A stretch of DNA of 64,000 nt from Paraglaciecola sp. GTDB taxonomy: Bacteria; Pseudomonadota; Gammaproteobacteria; Enterobacterales; Alteromonadaceae. The notes beneath the pieces are model-generated. The model was not told the DNA's origin, searched no databases, and was given only the letters and a program-made list of their open reading frames with translations. Location: the NCBI GenBank assembly GCA_009993955.1, contig JAACSL010000023.1, positions 1-64,000 on the forward strand, written 5' to 3'. A program made the position numbers and the translations under genes. Positions 1-8,641 of this stretch are shown piece by piece (positions within the stretch are counted from its first letter, which is position 1; each line of letters opens with the position of its first letter).

Positions 1-229
1 GTCTAGGCTAGAGCGCTGACTGAACGTTAAAACTTATGCAAGGTGTGTCATGTAAAATAGGCTGGGTATTGTATGCTAAGTGGATTGCATATTTATGGCC
101 TGTACTTTGCTGTAAGCTGACAACTAAAAGCCGACAACGTAACATTTTCTTTGCAACACGTGTGTGATTAACCTAGGCAGCAGGTATAACTCATCGTCTG
201 CATCCTATTTTTAGCTAACCGGATTGATT

Positions 230-3200
230 ATGCGAGATCTTGAATTACACACAAACCTCGACCGCTATTACCAGCAAATTAAAGCGGTGATCTTAGATAA
301 GCAACATCCTGTCTCGGGCTTATTACCCGCCAGTACGGCGATCACCACGCATGGTAACTATCAAGATGCTTGGGTGCGTGACAACGTATACAGCATTTTA
401 GCTGTGTGGGGTTTGGCGTTAGCTTATCGACAGCTAGATGATGACGGTGGACGTGGTTACGAGTTAGAGCAAAGCTCGGTGAAGTTGATGCGCGCCCTGT
501 TACGCTCCATGATGGCCCAAGCGCACAAAGTCGAAGCATTCAAAAAGACCCGACATCCCATGGACTCGCTGCATGCCAAGTACGATACCGCCAGCGGTGC
601 CAATGTTGTCGCCGACCATGAGTGGGGGCATTTACAAATAGACGCCACATCGGTGTATTTGTTGATCATGACCCAGATGATCAGCTCTGGTCTGAGCATT
701 ATTTGGACTAACGAAGAAGTGGCGTTTATTCAAAACTTGGTTTATTACATCGAGCGAGCGTATCGCACACCTGATTATGGGATTTGGGAACGTGGGGCTA
801 AAACCAACAGTGGCAGCGTCGAACTCAATGCGAGTTCTCTGGGCATGGCCAAAGCCGCCCTAGAGGCCCTGTCAGGGTTTAATTTGTATGGGGCAAAAGG
901 CGGACAAAGCTCCGTCATTCATGTCATCCCAGATAATATTGCCCAAGCCAATATTACTCTCAGTACCATGCTGCCACGGGAGTCGAATACCAAAGAAATC
1001 GATGCCGCTTTGCTAAGTGTTATTGGCTTTCCCGCCTTTGCGGTGCAAGACAAAAGTTTAAGTGACAAAGTCCGCAGTGAAATTGTGAGTAAGTTAGAAG
1101 GACGTTATGGACTGAAACGATTTTTACGTGACGGTCACCAAACTGTCTTGGAAGAAGAAGGACGGCTACATTACAAGGAGCAAGAACTCAAACAGTTCGA
1201 AAACATCGAATCAGAATGGCCTTTGTTTTTTGCCTATTTATACTTGGATGCCATATTCCGTGATGACAAGGCCAATATTAGCCATTATCGCCAGCGCCTC
1301 GATGCCGTGCTGGTGGAACAAAACGGCCACAAACTTCTACCTGAACTTTATTATGTTCCTATCGAACACATCGAGGCAGAGCGACAAGCCCCCCGCTCCC
1401 AAATGCGTGTAGCCAACGAAAACGTGCCCCTGGTATGGGCGCAAAGTTTGTTTTTATTGGGCATGATGTTAGAAGAGGGCTTGATCTTACCCGGTGATCT
1501 CGATCCCTTGGGGAGACGCCATAACAAACCACGCAAACTGCCCGTTGTGCAGCTGGTTTTTCTGGCGGAAGACGAGGCATTGCAACAGGAATTAGCCACC
1601 CACGGCGTGGCCACCGAAACTTTAGCCGATATTGCCCCCGCCAAGGTATGTTTGCCAGAGGATATCGCTGATGTGCACGCACAAATCGGCCGTTGTGAGC
1701 GCTTGGGACTCAGTGGTCGTTTGCATCGTATACCCAAGAGCTTAACCACCAGTCGCGTGTATTTATTAGAAAAATCCCGGGTGTTATGTATTACCCCCTC
1801 GTTTACCCAGCATGCTTTTTTCCTTAGCTACGACATCAACTTTTTGGTCACACGGTTTAAAAGTGAATTACGTTATTTACATCGTAATTGGACAGAAATG
1901 GGGCGTCCTATTGTCACTGTTTTACTGACCCATCAACTATTGGATGTAGATCGCAGTTCATTTTTCTATCTGATGAAACAAATTGCCACTGGGGAGGTAG
2001 ATGATATTCCTGTGCGCAAAGGAAAAGTGGCCGAATTGATCGCCACCGCGACTCAGGAACGAGTTGATCAGATGCACGGTTTTAGGCTGCCGGAGCGTCC
2101 GTTAACGTCGATTATTGGCCAATCGAAAGGCATGGCCCTCGGTTTGCAACACCAAGAATTGAGTCAGGCTGAACAATTAGAGATTGACCTGATTACTGAT
2201 ACCGCAGAACTGGCGGAGCGTTTATGGCAGTCAGGCAATATTTTTGAGCAAGTTGCCCTCATCGCCGCCTTGGTAAAACGGCAAGGTTTAGACTCGCATG
2301 TGATGTTGCAAGGTGAAGTCAATAAACTCAGTGAACTACTCGACGATGTATACCTACGCGCTGGGCGGGTGCGTTTGTGGTCACTCTTACGTCATGTATC
2401 AGGTTTGTTGGGTAAATCAGACAGCGATCTTGGGCTCGCAGTGAGCGCCATTTTAGTGGCACAAAAGATCATTCACGTGGGGCGCTCATACAGCGATGAT
2501 TCGTTGATTTCACGCCCGCTACTCGATGAGGAATTACTCAATATCATTCGCATGTACAGCCGCGAAGACGTGCGCGATCAAATTCTCACACAAGAAGTGT
2601 TGTTATGTCTGGGTTTATTGATCCGCGCCCGCCCTGAATTATTCAGTGAATTACTGACGATCCGCGTCAGCCACCTGATTATGTTGTTAACCAGCCAGAT
2701 TGCTCGCAGCGAGAGAGTCGCCGCCGACGAGGCCTATGAAATCTTAATGGCGAAGTCGCCTTCTGAAATCCAATTGCGTGTGGAAGCGGTGTTAGAGGAC
2801 TATCAATCGTTAACTGACTTGCCGCAAAAAATGGAGAGATTGCATGCCAAAGTGGATTCGGGAAAACTAAACTGGCAGCAAGATCTTGGTTTAGAGCAGT
2901 TAGTTGTGCCAATCGACGGCTGGTTAGTGTGGCGCCAACATCAAGGCATTATCGATCGCCGTGCCGCCAACTTTAATAATCAAATTTGGTTGATCTTGCA
3001 GCATGCCTCTGGCTTGGTTATTGGCAACAAAATGGACAAACGCAATCGGATCAATAGCGACGTTGTGCTCAGTGATATGACACCAGGAGAAACGGCGTTT
3101 GCGCTGTTGACCGAACACATGCTCAACAACATCCAAGCACCCGAATATCGACAATTGACGATTGAAACCCTCACTGCAGTTGCCAGTTTCTTTGCTCAGA

Positions 3201-3421
3201 ACCCGAGTTTAAAATTACAAGATGCCGTTGTAGTTGACGCTATTATTGGCCACGGTGTTAATCAGGCCTATGTGGCTAAATTTCCAGACAGGGCAAGTAA
3301 GTATATTGAATATAAGGGGCAAGCATGGGAGTATTTCTACACTCTCTCGCCACAGTTCACGACGGGCTTTGTGATTGCCGCGCTCAATCATTTAATTACG
3401 GTGGGTAGTTCAAACGACTAA
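230..3421 (+). CDS. GH15 / phosphorylase-kinase-alpha-like protein
   Basis: A protein of about 1063 residues whose first 420 or so resemble the (alpha/alpha)6 glucoamylase-like region of glycoside hydrolase family 15 and eukaryotic phosphorylase kinase alpha/beta subunits. Visible landmarks are YQDAWVRDNVYS near residue 45 and YGIWERG near residue 185, the latter resembling the Trp-Glu around the GH15 general acid. The remainder is helical with no motif I recognise. No signal peptide is seen, so a cytoplasmic role in glucan metabolism or its regulation is inferred; a substrate cannot be read from sequence. The ORF track begins at a TTG at 224, but an ATG two codons later is more likely; neither has a strong ribosome binding site. 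A LysE exporter follows after 40 bases on the same strand. Confidence 0.75.
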   Translation: MRDLELHTNLDRYYQQIKAVILDKQHPVSGLLPASTAITTHGNYQDAWVRDNVYSILAVWGLALAYRQLDDDGGRGYELEQSSVKLMRALLRSMMAQAHKVEAFKKTRHPMDSLHAKYDTASGANVVADHEWGHLQIDATSVYLLIMTQMISSGLSIIWTNEEVAFIQNLVYYIERAYRTPDYGIWERGAKTNSGSVELNASSLGMAKAALEALSGFNLYGAKGGQSSVIHVIPDNIAQANITLSTMLPRESNTKEIDAALLSVIGFPAFAVQDKSLSDKVRSEIVSKLEGRYGLKRFLRDGHQTVLEEEGRLHYKEQELKQFENIESEWPLFFAYLYLDAIFRDDKANISHYRQRLDAVLVEQNGHKLLPELYYVPIEHIEAERQAPRSQMRVANENVPLVWAQSLFLLGMMLEEGLILPGDLDPLGRRHNKPRKLPVVQLVFLAEDEALQQELATHGVATETLADIAPAKVCLPEDIADVHAQIGRCERLGLSGRLHRIPKSLTTSRVYLLEKSRVLCITPSFTQHAFFLSYDINFLVTRFKSELRYLHRNWTEMGRPIVTVLLTHQLLDVDRSSFFYLMKQIATGEVDDIPVRKGKVAELIATATQERVDQMHGFRLPERPLTSIIGQSKGMALGLQHQELSQAEQLEIDLITDTAELAERLWQSGNIFEQVALIAALVKRQGLDSHVMLQGEVNKLSELLDDVYLRAGRVRLWSLLRHVSGLLGKSDSDLGLAVSAILVAQKIIHVGRSYSDDSLISRPLLDEELLNIIRMYSREDVRDQILTQEVLLCLGLLIRARPELFSELLTIRVSHLIMLLTSQIARSERVAADEAYEILMAKSPSEIQLRVEAVLEDYQSLTDLPQKMERLHAKVDSGKLNWQQDLGLEQLVVPIDGWLVWRQHQGIIDRRAANFNNQIWLILQHASGLVIGNKMDKRNRINSDVVLSDMTPGETAFALLTEHMLNNIQAPEYRQLTIETLTAVASFFAQNPSLKLQDAVVVDAIIGHGVNQAYVAKFPDRASKYIEYKGQAWEYFYTLSPQFTTGFVIAALNHLITVGSSND

Positions 3422-3461
3422 GCCTTGAGCGCCTTTTAGCCCATTTAAAGTAGAGATAAGC

Positions 3462-4079
3462 ATGCCAGATGTAGCAGTATTGTTGGTATTTATTCCCACG
3501 TTTTTCTTGGTTTCTTTGACCCCCGGTTTATGCATGACCTTGGCCATGACCTTAGGGATGACCGTTGGTGTGCGCCGAACGTTGTGGATGATGTGGGGGG
3601 AAATGCTGGGCGTTGCGCTGGTGGCCATTTGCGCGGTGCTGGGCGTTGCTGCACTGATGCTCAATTACCCGAGCATCTTTTGGCTGTTTAAAGCATTGGG
3701 TGCGCTTTATTTGACTTACATTGGTGTAAAAATGTGGCGCAGTACGCCCAATGCACTGACCAACAGCACACTTCCCATCAACCAGCGACGCCGTGCCTTA
3801 CTCATGCAAGGTTTTGTCACAGCGGTGGCCAACCCTAAAGGCTGGGCATTTATGATTTCGCTGTTACCGCCGTTTATCAGTACAGAAAATAACCTTGTTA
3901 TGCAACTTGCCGTATTGGTGGGTATTATCATGTGCAGTGAGTTTGTTTGTATGTTGGCTTATGCCACAGGGGGGAAAGGTTTGCGCAAATTGATTAATAG
4001 AGGCAATAACCTGCGTTTAATGAACCAACTAACCGGTGCTTTGTTAATCGCTGTTGGCATGTGGTTGGTGTTGAGTTAA
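3462..4079 (+). CDS. LysE/RhtB family exporter
   Basis: A 205-residue integral membrane protein with about six hydrophobic segments. The N-terminal segment contains SLTPGLCMTLAMTLGMTVGVRR, matching the P-G-P/N-like signature of LysE/RhtB translocators, which export amino acids or related small molecules by proton antiport. The length is typical of the family (about 205) and the start is an ATG with GAGATAAGC upstream. The gene lies 40 bases after the GH15-like gene, so they may be co-transcribed, but no functional link is evident. The substrate cannot be inferred from sequence alone. Confidence 0.85.
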   Translation: MPDVAVLLVFIPTFFLVSLTPGLCMTLAMTLGMTVGVRRTLWMMWGEMLGVALVAICAVLGVAALMLNYPSIFWLFKALGALYLTYIGVKMWRSTPNALTNSTLPINQRRRALLMQGFVTAVANPKGWAFMISLLPPFISTENNLVMQLAVLVGIIMCSEFVCMLAYATGGKGLRKLINRGNNLRLMNQLTGALLIAVGMWLVLS

Positions 4080-4129
4080 ATAAAGTCAAAGCGTGGCAAC
4101 TAAGCATTAAGCGGAGGATGTTTGGCTCA

Positions 4130-4549
4130 TTAGCTGAAAGGATCGCTGATCTGTTCAAATGCAACCACATAGTAACCGGGGATCAATTGGCTATTCATTT
4201 CGGTATACACCTTATAACGTTTTAGCTCGCCAGCTTTACTCATCATATTTACATCTAAAAATACAAAACTTTCGTCCCCTTCCAAGGCCAGACTGACCTG
4301 TAATTCCCAATGACGCTCTACCACTTTTTGGTAATCTTTATCAGGATATACCTTTTTCCACCACGTTTGTTTGTCGGGTACATCGGCGAGGGTCCAGCCT
4401 AGCTCTTGAATAAATTTGTCATTGACAAAAACGATGGGGTGGTTTGTTGAATTGACAAGATGTTTGCTGACCAACAATGGTAGGGGCAGAATGTTAAAGA
4501 ATTTTTCTGGCAAGCGTGAATTTTGCAAACGATGCATTCCTCTGTTCAC
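4130..4549 (-). CDS. Single-domain PAS protein
   Basis: A soluble protein of 139 residues. It reads as one PAS fold: PLLVSKHLVNSTNHP, then FVNDKFIQELGWTLADVP with a following WWKKVYPD, typical of PAS domains attached to kinases and diguanylate cyclases. No output domain is present and none lies adjacent in frame. The likely start is a GTG at 4549 with GAGA seven bases upstream; the ATG four codons later has its purine run too close. It converges on the LysE gene. It may be a stand-alone sensor or adaptor, or the remnant of a longer sensor; I see no frameshift that would rejoin an effector domain. Confidence 0.7.
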   Translation of the reverse strand: MNRGMHRLQNSRLPEKFFNILPLPLLVSKHLVNSTNHPIVFVNDKFIQELGWTLADVPDKQTWWKKVYPDKDYQKVVERHWELQVSLALEGDESFVFLDVNMMSKAGELKRYKVYTEMNSQLIPGYYVVAFEQISDPFS

Positions 4550-4603
4550 ATGTTCGTCTCTGATTCTAACAAATTATTCTCACAGATGCAGAGACTACGT
4601 TTG

Positions 4604-5563
4604 TTACTGCGCGGTTTGCTCGGCTAAAAACCTTTTGAGTGCATTAACCGTCACCTGAGGATTTTCTTCTTGGGGCACATGGCCGAGTTCTGCAAAAATC
4701 GCCACCCGACTGTTGGCGATGTCTTGATGAAATCGTTCAGCCAAGGAAACGGGGATCAGGTGATCGAGCTGACCCCATAAAATTAGGGTGGGCACAGTGA
4801 TTTCCTTCACTCGAGAGGAGAACTCACCAGGCTGAGTTTGCTCAAAACGCGCCACCAAGGCACCACGATTACCCGCGCGTGTACTGATCTCAAAATAGCG
4901 GTCCACTAAAGCTGGCGTGACCAAAGCAGGATCGCCAAATACATTTTCCACACTGCGTTTTACCACCGAGCGAGGTAAGACAAAACGCATGAGTTTATTT
5001 AGTATCGGGGTTTGTGCGATTTTAAAGGCCAGTGGCAAAGATTCGGCTTCAAAGGGGTAACCACTGGCATCCACCAAAATCAATTGCACAACCCGTTGCG
5101 GGTACAAAACCGTCGTTGCCCAAGCGATATAACCACCGAGGGAGTTACCGCCAAGTGTGACCTGCTCAACACCCAATTGGTCGAGTACAGCCACGACAAA
5201 AGCCGCATAGTGTTCAATAGCATAAAGACCAGTGGGTTCTGGTCCCGTGAGGCCAAAACCCGGTAAGTCAAAGCGGATGACTCGATGTTCGCCTTTTAAC
5301 GCGTCTACCCAGGCATCCCAGGTATGCAACGATGAACTGGTGCCGTGTAACAAGACAATAGGCCGTGGATCGTCGACAGGGCCTTCGTCTCTTAGGTGTA
5401 CTTGCATGCCGTTAATGGCAATAAACTGTGATGGCGGCTTAGCCCAACGGGCACTGAGTTGTTCGACACTGCGATCAGGTTGCCAATTAAGCGCGACAAA
5501 CACAGCAACCACCACCACTAACAAACATAAAACAGCGAAGAACATTTTTAGCAAACGAGACAT
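4604..5563 (-). CDS. Membrane-anchored alpha/beta hydrolase
   Basis: A 319-residue alpha/beta-fold hydrolase. Residues 5-26 form a hydrophobic segment, so the enzyme is probably tethered in the inner membrane facing the periplasm or exported. The oxyanion-hole motif LLHGTSSSLHTWD lies near residue 72 and the nucleophile elbow GGNSLGGYIA near residue 142. A C-terminal LWGQLDHLIP and ELGHVPQEE supply the acid and histidine of the catalytic triad. The family hydrolyses esters, epoxides or related bonds; the substrate is unknown. It is preceded on the same strand by the secreted protein at 5643, 79 bases upstream, which may share its promoter. Confidence 0.85.
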   Translation of the reverse strand: MSRLLKMFFAVLCLLVVVVAVFVALNWQPDRSVEQLSARWAKPPSQFIAINGMQVHLRDEGPVDDPRPIVLLHGTSSSLHTWDAWVDALKGEHRVIRFDLPGFGLTGPEPTGLYAIEHYAAFVVAVLDQLGVEQVTLGGNSLGGYIAWATTVLYPQRVVQLILVDASGYPFEAESLPLAFKIAQTPILNKLMRFVLPRSVVKRSVENVFGDPALVTPALVDRYFEISTRAGNRGALVARFEQTQPGEFSSRVKEITVPTLILWGQLDHLIPVSLAERFHQDIANSRVAIFAELGHVPQEENPQVTVNALKRFLAEQTAQ

Positions 5564-5642
5564 GTAGGTTCCTTAGATGTTCAACTTAATTGGTACTGGC
5601 TGACAACGTTCCCTTGGTTCGTCTGCCTCGGCTGTTGCCAGA

Positions 5643-6170
5643 TTACTGTGCTTGGGCAAGGCGTTCAAACTGGTACTGGTTGCGCATCACCTGCTGTGCA
5701 TTTTCATCTATTTCATATTTGGTAAATTGCAGTGACGTGGCAGAACTGACTAAAAAATATCTCGACGTTTCAGCCTCTTTAGTCACTTCAAACTGGAATG
5801 TTGTTAGCTCTCCAGCCTTTTTTACGTCGATGATGGCATAGGTTTCACTGCTTGGTTTATCGGCCCCCGAGGTCCAAACCACCGTAGCAGCATTGAAATC
5901 AAATTGCATGCGTTCATAGGAATATATGGTTTTGTTGGGGCCATCATCAAATACCAAGTGCCAAATGATTTCATTCGGTTTCGACAAGGCAGCAAACAAT
6001 GTGGTTTGCAACGTGACTAACTTGCCTGGTGCGCTGTAGTCATTGTAGATCAGTGTACCTTGCCACTGTCCTTGCAAGGCGGCTACTTCGGGCAACGGTT
6101 TGCTATCGTATAAGGCGAAGGCGGGTGAGATTAACACACTCAACAAGGCGCTTAACATTAACTGACGCAT
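5643..6170 (-). CDS. Secreted protein of unknown function
   Basis: The start is moved inward from the ORF track to the ATG at 6170 because CGGAGATATT sits directly upstream; the longer N-terminus is unlikely. The 175-residue product begins MRQLMLSALLSVLISPAFA, a clear Sec signal peptide with an A-x-A-like cleavage site. The mature part is predicted beta-rich (LQGQWQGTLIYND, then alternating hydrophobic strands), resembling small periplasmic lipocalin-like or DUF domains, but I do not recognise a family. No cysteines or catalytic motifs stand out. It is transcribed toward the alpha/beta hydrolase and away from the PKD-like gene. Confidence 0.7.
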   Translation of the reverse strand: MRQLMLSALLSVLISPAFALYDSKPLPEVAALQGQWQGTLIYNDYSAPGKLVTLQTTLFAALSKPNEIIWHLVFDDGPNKTIYSYERMQFDFNAATVVWTSGADKPSSETYAIIDVKKAGELTTFQFEVTKEAETSRYFLVSSATSLQFTKYEIDENAQQVMRNQYQFERLAQAQ

Positions 6171-6367
6171 AATATCTCCGGATTTAATTAGGTATGTGGT
6201 GATTACGCCCCGATGCGACACAGAGATCGCTTAACCCAAATTAGTGCGTAATCCACTCTGCTCATGCCGTTCAATGCTGCACACAACATGAGCGCTAAAA
6301 GTGAGTGAGCAATTTATAAAAAGTTAACTATGCTCAATGACTCAAACAACAGGAAAGGAGTCAGGTC

Positions 6368-6933
6368 ATGCCCATCATCCAATCGAACAAGCTAGGCGTC
6401 AATCAAGCCATTACGTCTAGCGATGATATACTGCAAATCACCCACAATGAAGCCGGTGCCTTAAGGCCTGGTGTGTATGAATTTCAATTGGTAGTGACTG
6501 ACGATTCGGGCAATGTGTCAGCGCCGACAGTGTCGAGAGTTGTGGTGGTGGATGACAAACGCCCTACCGCCGTGCTCGATGCGCCAACTACCGTTGGCTT
6601 TGCCGATGATATTACCCTCAGTGCCAAACGTTCAGTGGATATTGGTGGCAAAATAACGAGCTACGAATGGACCTTGCTCAAACAGCCTTAAAACAGAGTG
6701 TGCTAGGAAGATGGGTGAGCAGCCAGCCACAAATCACCATTACTAGCACGCTGCCCCCGGGGCGATATTGTGTGCAATTAGTGGTGACTGATATCCATGG
6801 CAAGCGTAGTTTGGCGACGCAGCACATCCTGATTATTTCAGCCCCAGCACATTGGTCTCGGTATCTCGCCTATTGCTGTAATTTGCTGTGGCAAAAACTC
6901 GCCATGAGAAAGCCAAAGATAGTCAAACACTGA
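6368..6933 (+). pseudogene. PKD-like domain protein, frameshifted
   Basis: Two overlapping ORFs, 6368-6691 and 6667-6933, read as one protein. The first begins after AAAGGAG with ATG and encodes one PKD/Ig-like unit (GVYEFQLVVTDDSGNVSAP) and the start of a second (SYEWTLLKQ), then stops. The second frame continues the same fold (TITSTLPPGRYCVQLVVTDIHG), as expected if one base was lost near 6670-6710. No classical slippery heptamer is visible. No signal peptide is present, which is unusual for PKD proteins, though short cytoplasmic-looking relatives of this opening (MPIIQSNKLG) are familiar. It is either a recent pseudogene, a sequencing error or, less likely, programmed frameshifting. Confidence 0.65.
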
Positions 6934-7024
6934 GGCCCTAGGTCGTGGCGATTACGCTAGATTGGCCTCAATTTGCGTTACAGTCAGACACCATGCAAAC
7001 TTTTAAATCACCCTATGTTTGGCT

Positions 7025-8617
7025 TTAAATCACGCCATTCACAATCGGTTCAAAGGCTGTGAGACTATCAAGCAGGGCGCTGTTACCCAAACCATTTTGT
7101 GGAAATAAGGTCGCAAATTTACCTTGTTCACCATGCAGTGCTAAGTAGTTTAGGATCACGGTTTCAACTAACAAATTGACGTTGTTAGCGGCTGGCGTGG
7201 CACTGGTTTCTACGGAGGCGTCACTGCGCATGTAACCGAGTTGCTGGTGTTTGGCCTGTGCATCCAGATTCGCCCCTAATAATTGAGGGGTACCCGCCGG
7301 GTTGTAAACCAAAAAGAAACTGGCGGCGGTAGATGAATTATCACCGGTCCATACACCTTTACCACGGCCATTGAGGGAATCGTCCACCATGCCGTTGCTG
7401 GCCACCGCGCCATCGCTGCACACATAAAGCATCAGCGGTACACCTTGGCGAGCGGCGTATTCTAAACAGGCGCCCATGCAGCGACCCGCGCGTAAGTCCC
7501 GTAGTTCACCCGTTGAACGATCACCCGTGTGATAATCGAAGCCTCCCATGGTAATGGTACCCGCACCGGCAAAGCCGTTGATCACTAATTTCATCACCGA
7601 GGCGGTTTTTTGAAATTCACCGTCGTTGGCAAATTCCTCGGCCGTAAAGATCCCACTTTCGCCAACGATATTAGTGTCCAATGCGGGATCAAGAGATGAA
7701 GGATCACCAAAACGGTCAGTGATATCAGCGCTTTTTACATAACCACAATTCACCAAGTCTTTGAGCACGTCATCGGTGGTAATTTTACTGTCTACTTTGC
7801 CAAGCTTCATGGCACTGATACGTTGAATGGATTCCATTACCGCCACAGAGTCTTGCTGGCTGAGCAAACCCACTAAATCACCAGTATCCACTAAGCCTGT
7901 GACATCCGAAGGACGGTCAACCTTAGTGGGGCGTTTGCTGCTATCAATCATCATGGCAGGTGCCATAGAGTTGCCACCCGAATCAGAGTTTCGTGAACCA
8001 ATCAGGGTGAGTAAACTGCCGTCAGCACCAACTCGGTTGATGCCATACATGGGGTTGTGGGGGTTATTGCCTGTGTCATTTTCAGAGCGAGCAGGTATTA
8101 CGGCGCCATTAGCATTGGCGCGATGGCTCACAGCAAACTTATCTTGGATCCCCCGTAAAAAGGCACTATCAGCGTGGAAGGCCAATCCTAGTTCGGTATT
8201 GATGAAGTCACTCAAGCCAGTGGTGGGGTTGGCGATAGCCGGTACCATGTCGCCGGGCAAACCCAGTTTGCTATAGCCAGCGGTGCTGAGAAAGTCTAAC
8301 TGACCACCACGGCCACCCACCAATACATTCGAACCTGCAATGTTGGCACCGCCCGCTAAGTCAAACACAATGAAGGGGATTTTGCCTGCGCCTTGTGTGG
8401 CAATACCACAGCTGCTTTTTAAGGCCTCTAAGTCACTGGAAAGGGTGGCATTGGCGCGTCCTGGCGCCGCGAGTAAAGTGAATATAGACCCACTGCACAC
8501 GGTGCCAAGTCCGGCCATAAAACCTTGGGCGATAAAATCGCGTCGGCTGATAGGCTTGTGATGACAACTGTGCAATAAAGGGCTGTTAAGTCCATAAGAC
8601 CGAGTGATTTTTTTCAT
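7025..8617 (-). CDS. Tat-exported DUF1501-like protein
   Basis: A protein of 530 residues. The N-terminus carries ISRRDFIAQGF followed by a hydrophobic stretch ending at GRANA, a twin-arginine export signal. The body resembles DUF1501-type proteins of the sulfatase-like fold (FIVFDLAGGANIAGSNVLVGG; GGFDYHTGDRSTGELRDL; LYVCSDGAVASNG), often found beside cytochrome-containing exported proteins. The start at 8617 is chosen because GGAGACACTTCAAC precedes it; the ORF-track start at 8638 would place this site inside the coding sequence. It is the last of three co-directional genes, 24 bases after the LamG/cytochrome gene. The function is unknown; a periplasmic role with the two upstream CxxCH proteins is inferred. 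Confidence 0.75.
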   Translation of the reverse strand: MKKITRSYGLNSPLLHSCHHKPISRRDFIAQGFMAGLGTVCSGSIFTLLAAPGRANATLSSDLEALKSSCGIATQGAGKIPFIVFDLAGGANIAGSNVLVGGRGGQLDFLSTAGYSKLGLPGDMVPAIANPTTGLSDFINTELGLAFHADSAFLRGIQDKFAVSHRANANGAVIPARSENDTGNNPHNPMYGINRVGADGSLLTLIGSRNSDSGGNSMAPAMMIDSSKRPTKVDRPSDVTGLVDTGDLVGLLSQQDSVAVMESIQRISAMKLGKVDSKITTDDVLKDLVNCGYVKSADITDRFGDPSSLDPALDTNIVGESGIFTAEEFANDGEFQKTASVMKLVINGFAGAGTITMGGFDYHTGDRSTGELRDLRAGRCMGACLEYAARQGVPLMLYVCSDGAVASNGMVDDSLNGRGKGVWTGDNSSTAASFFLVYNPAGTPQLLGANLDAQAKHQQLGYMRSDASVETSATPAANNVNLLVETVILNYLALHGEQGKFATLFPQNGLGNSALLDSLTAFEPIVNGVI

Positions 8618-8641
8618 GTTGAAGTGTCTCCGCGTCATGGC

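Noticed and set aside
6660-6720. Programmed ribosomal frameshift in the PKD-like gene
   Set aside because: No X-XXY-YYZ slippery heptamer or obvious stimulatory structure seen; a simple indel is more likely.
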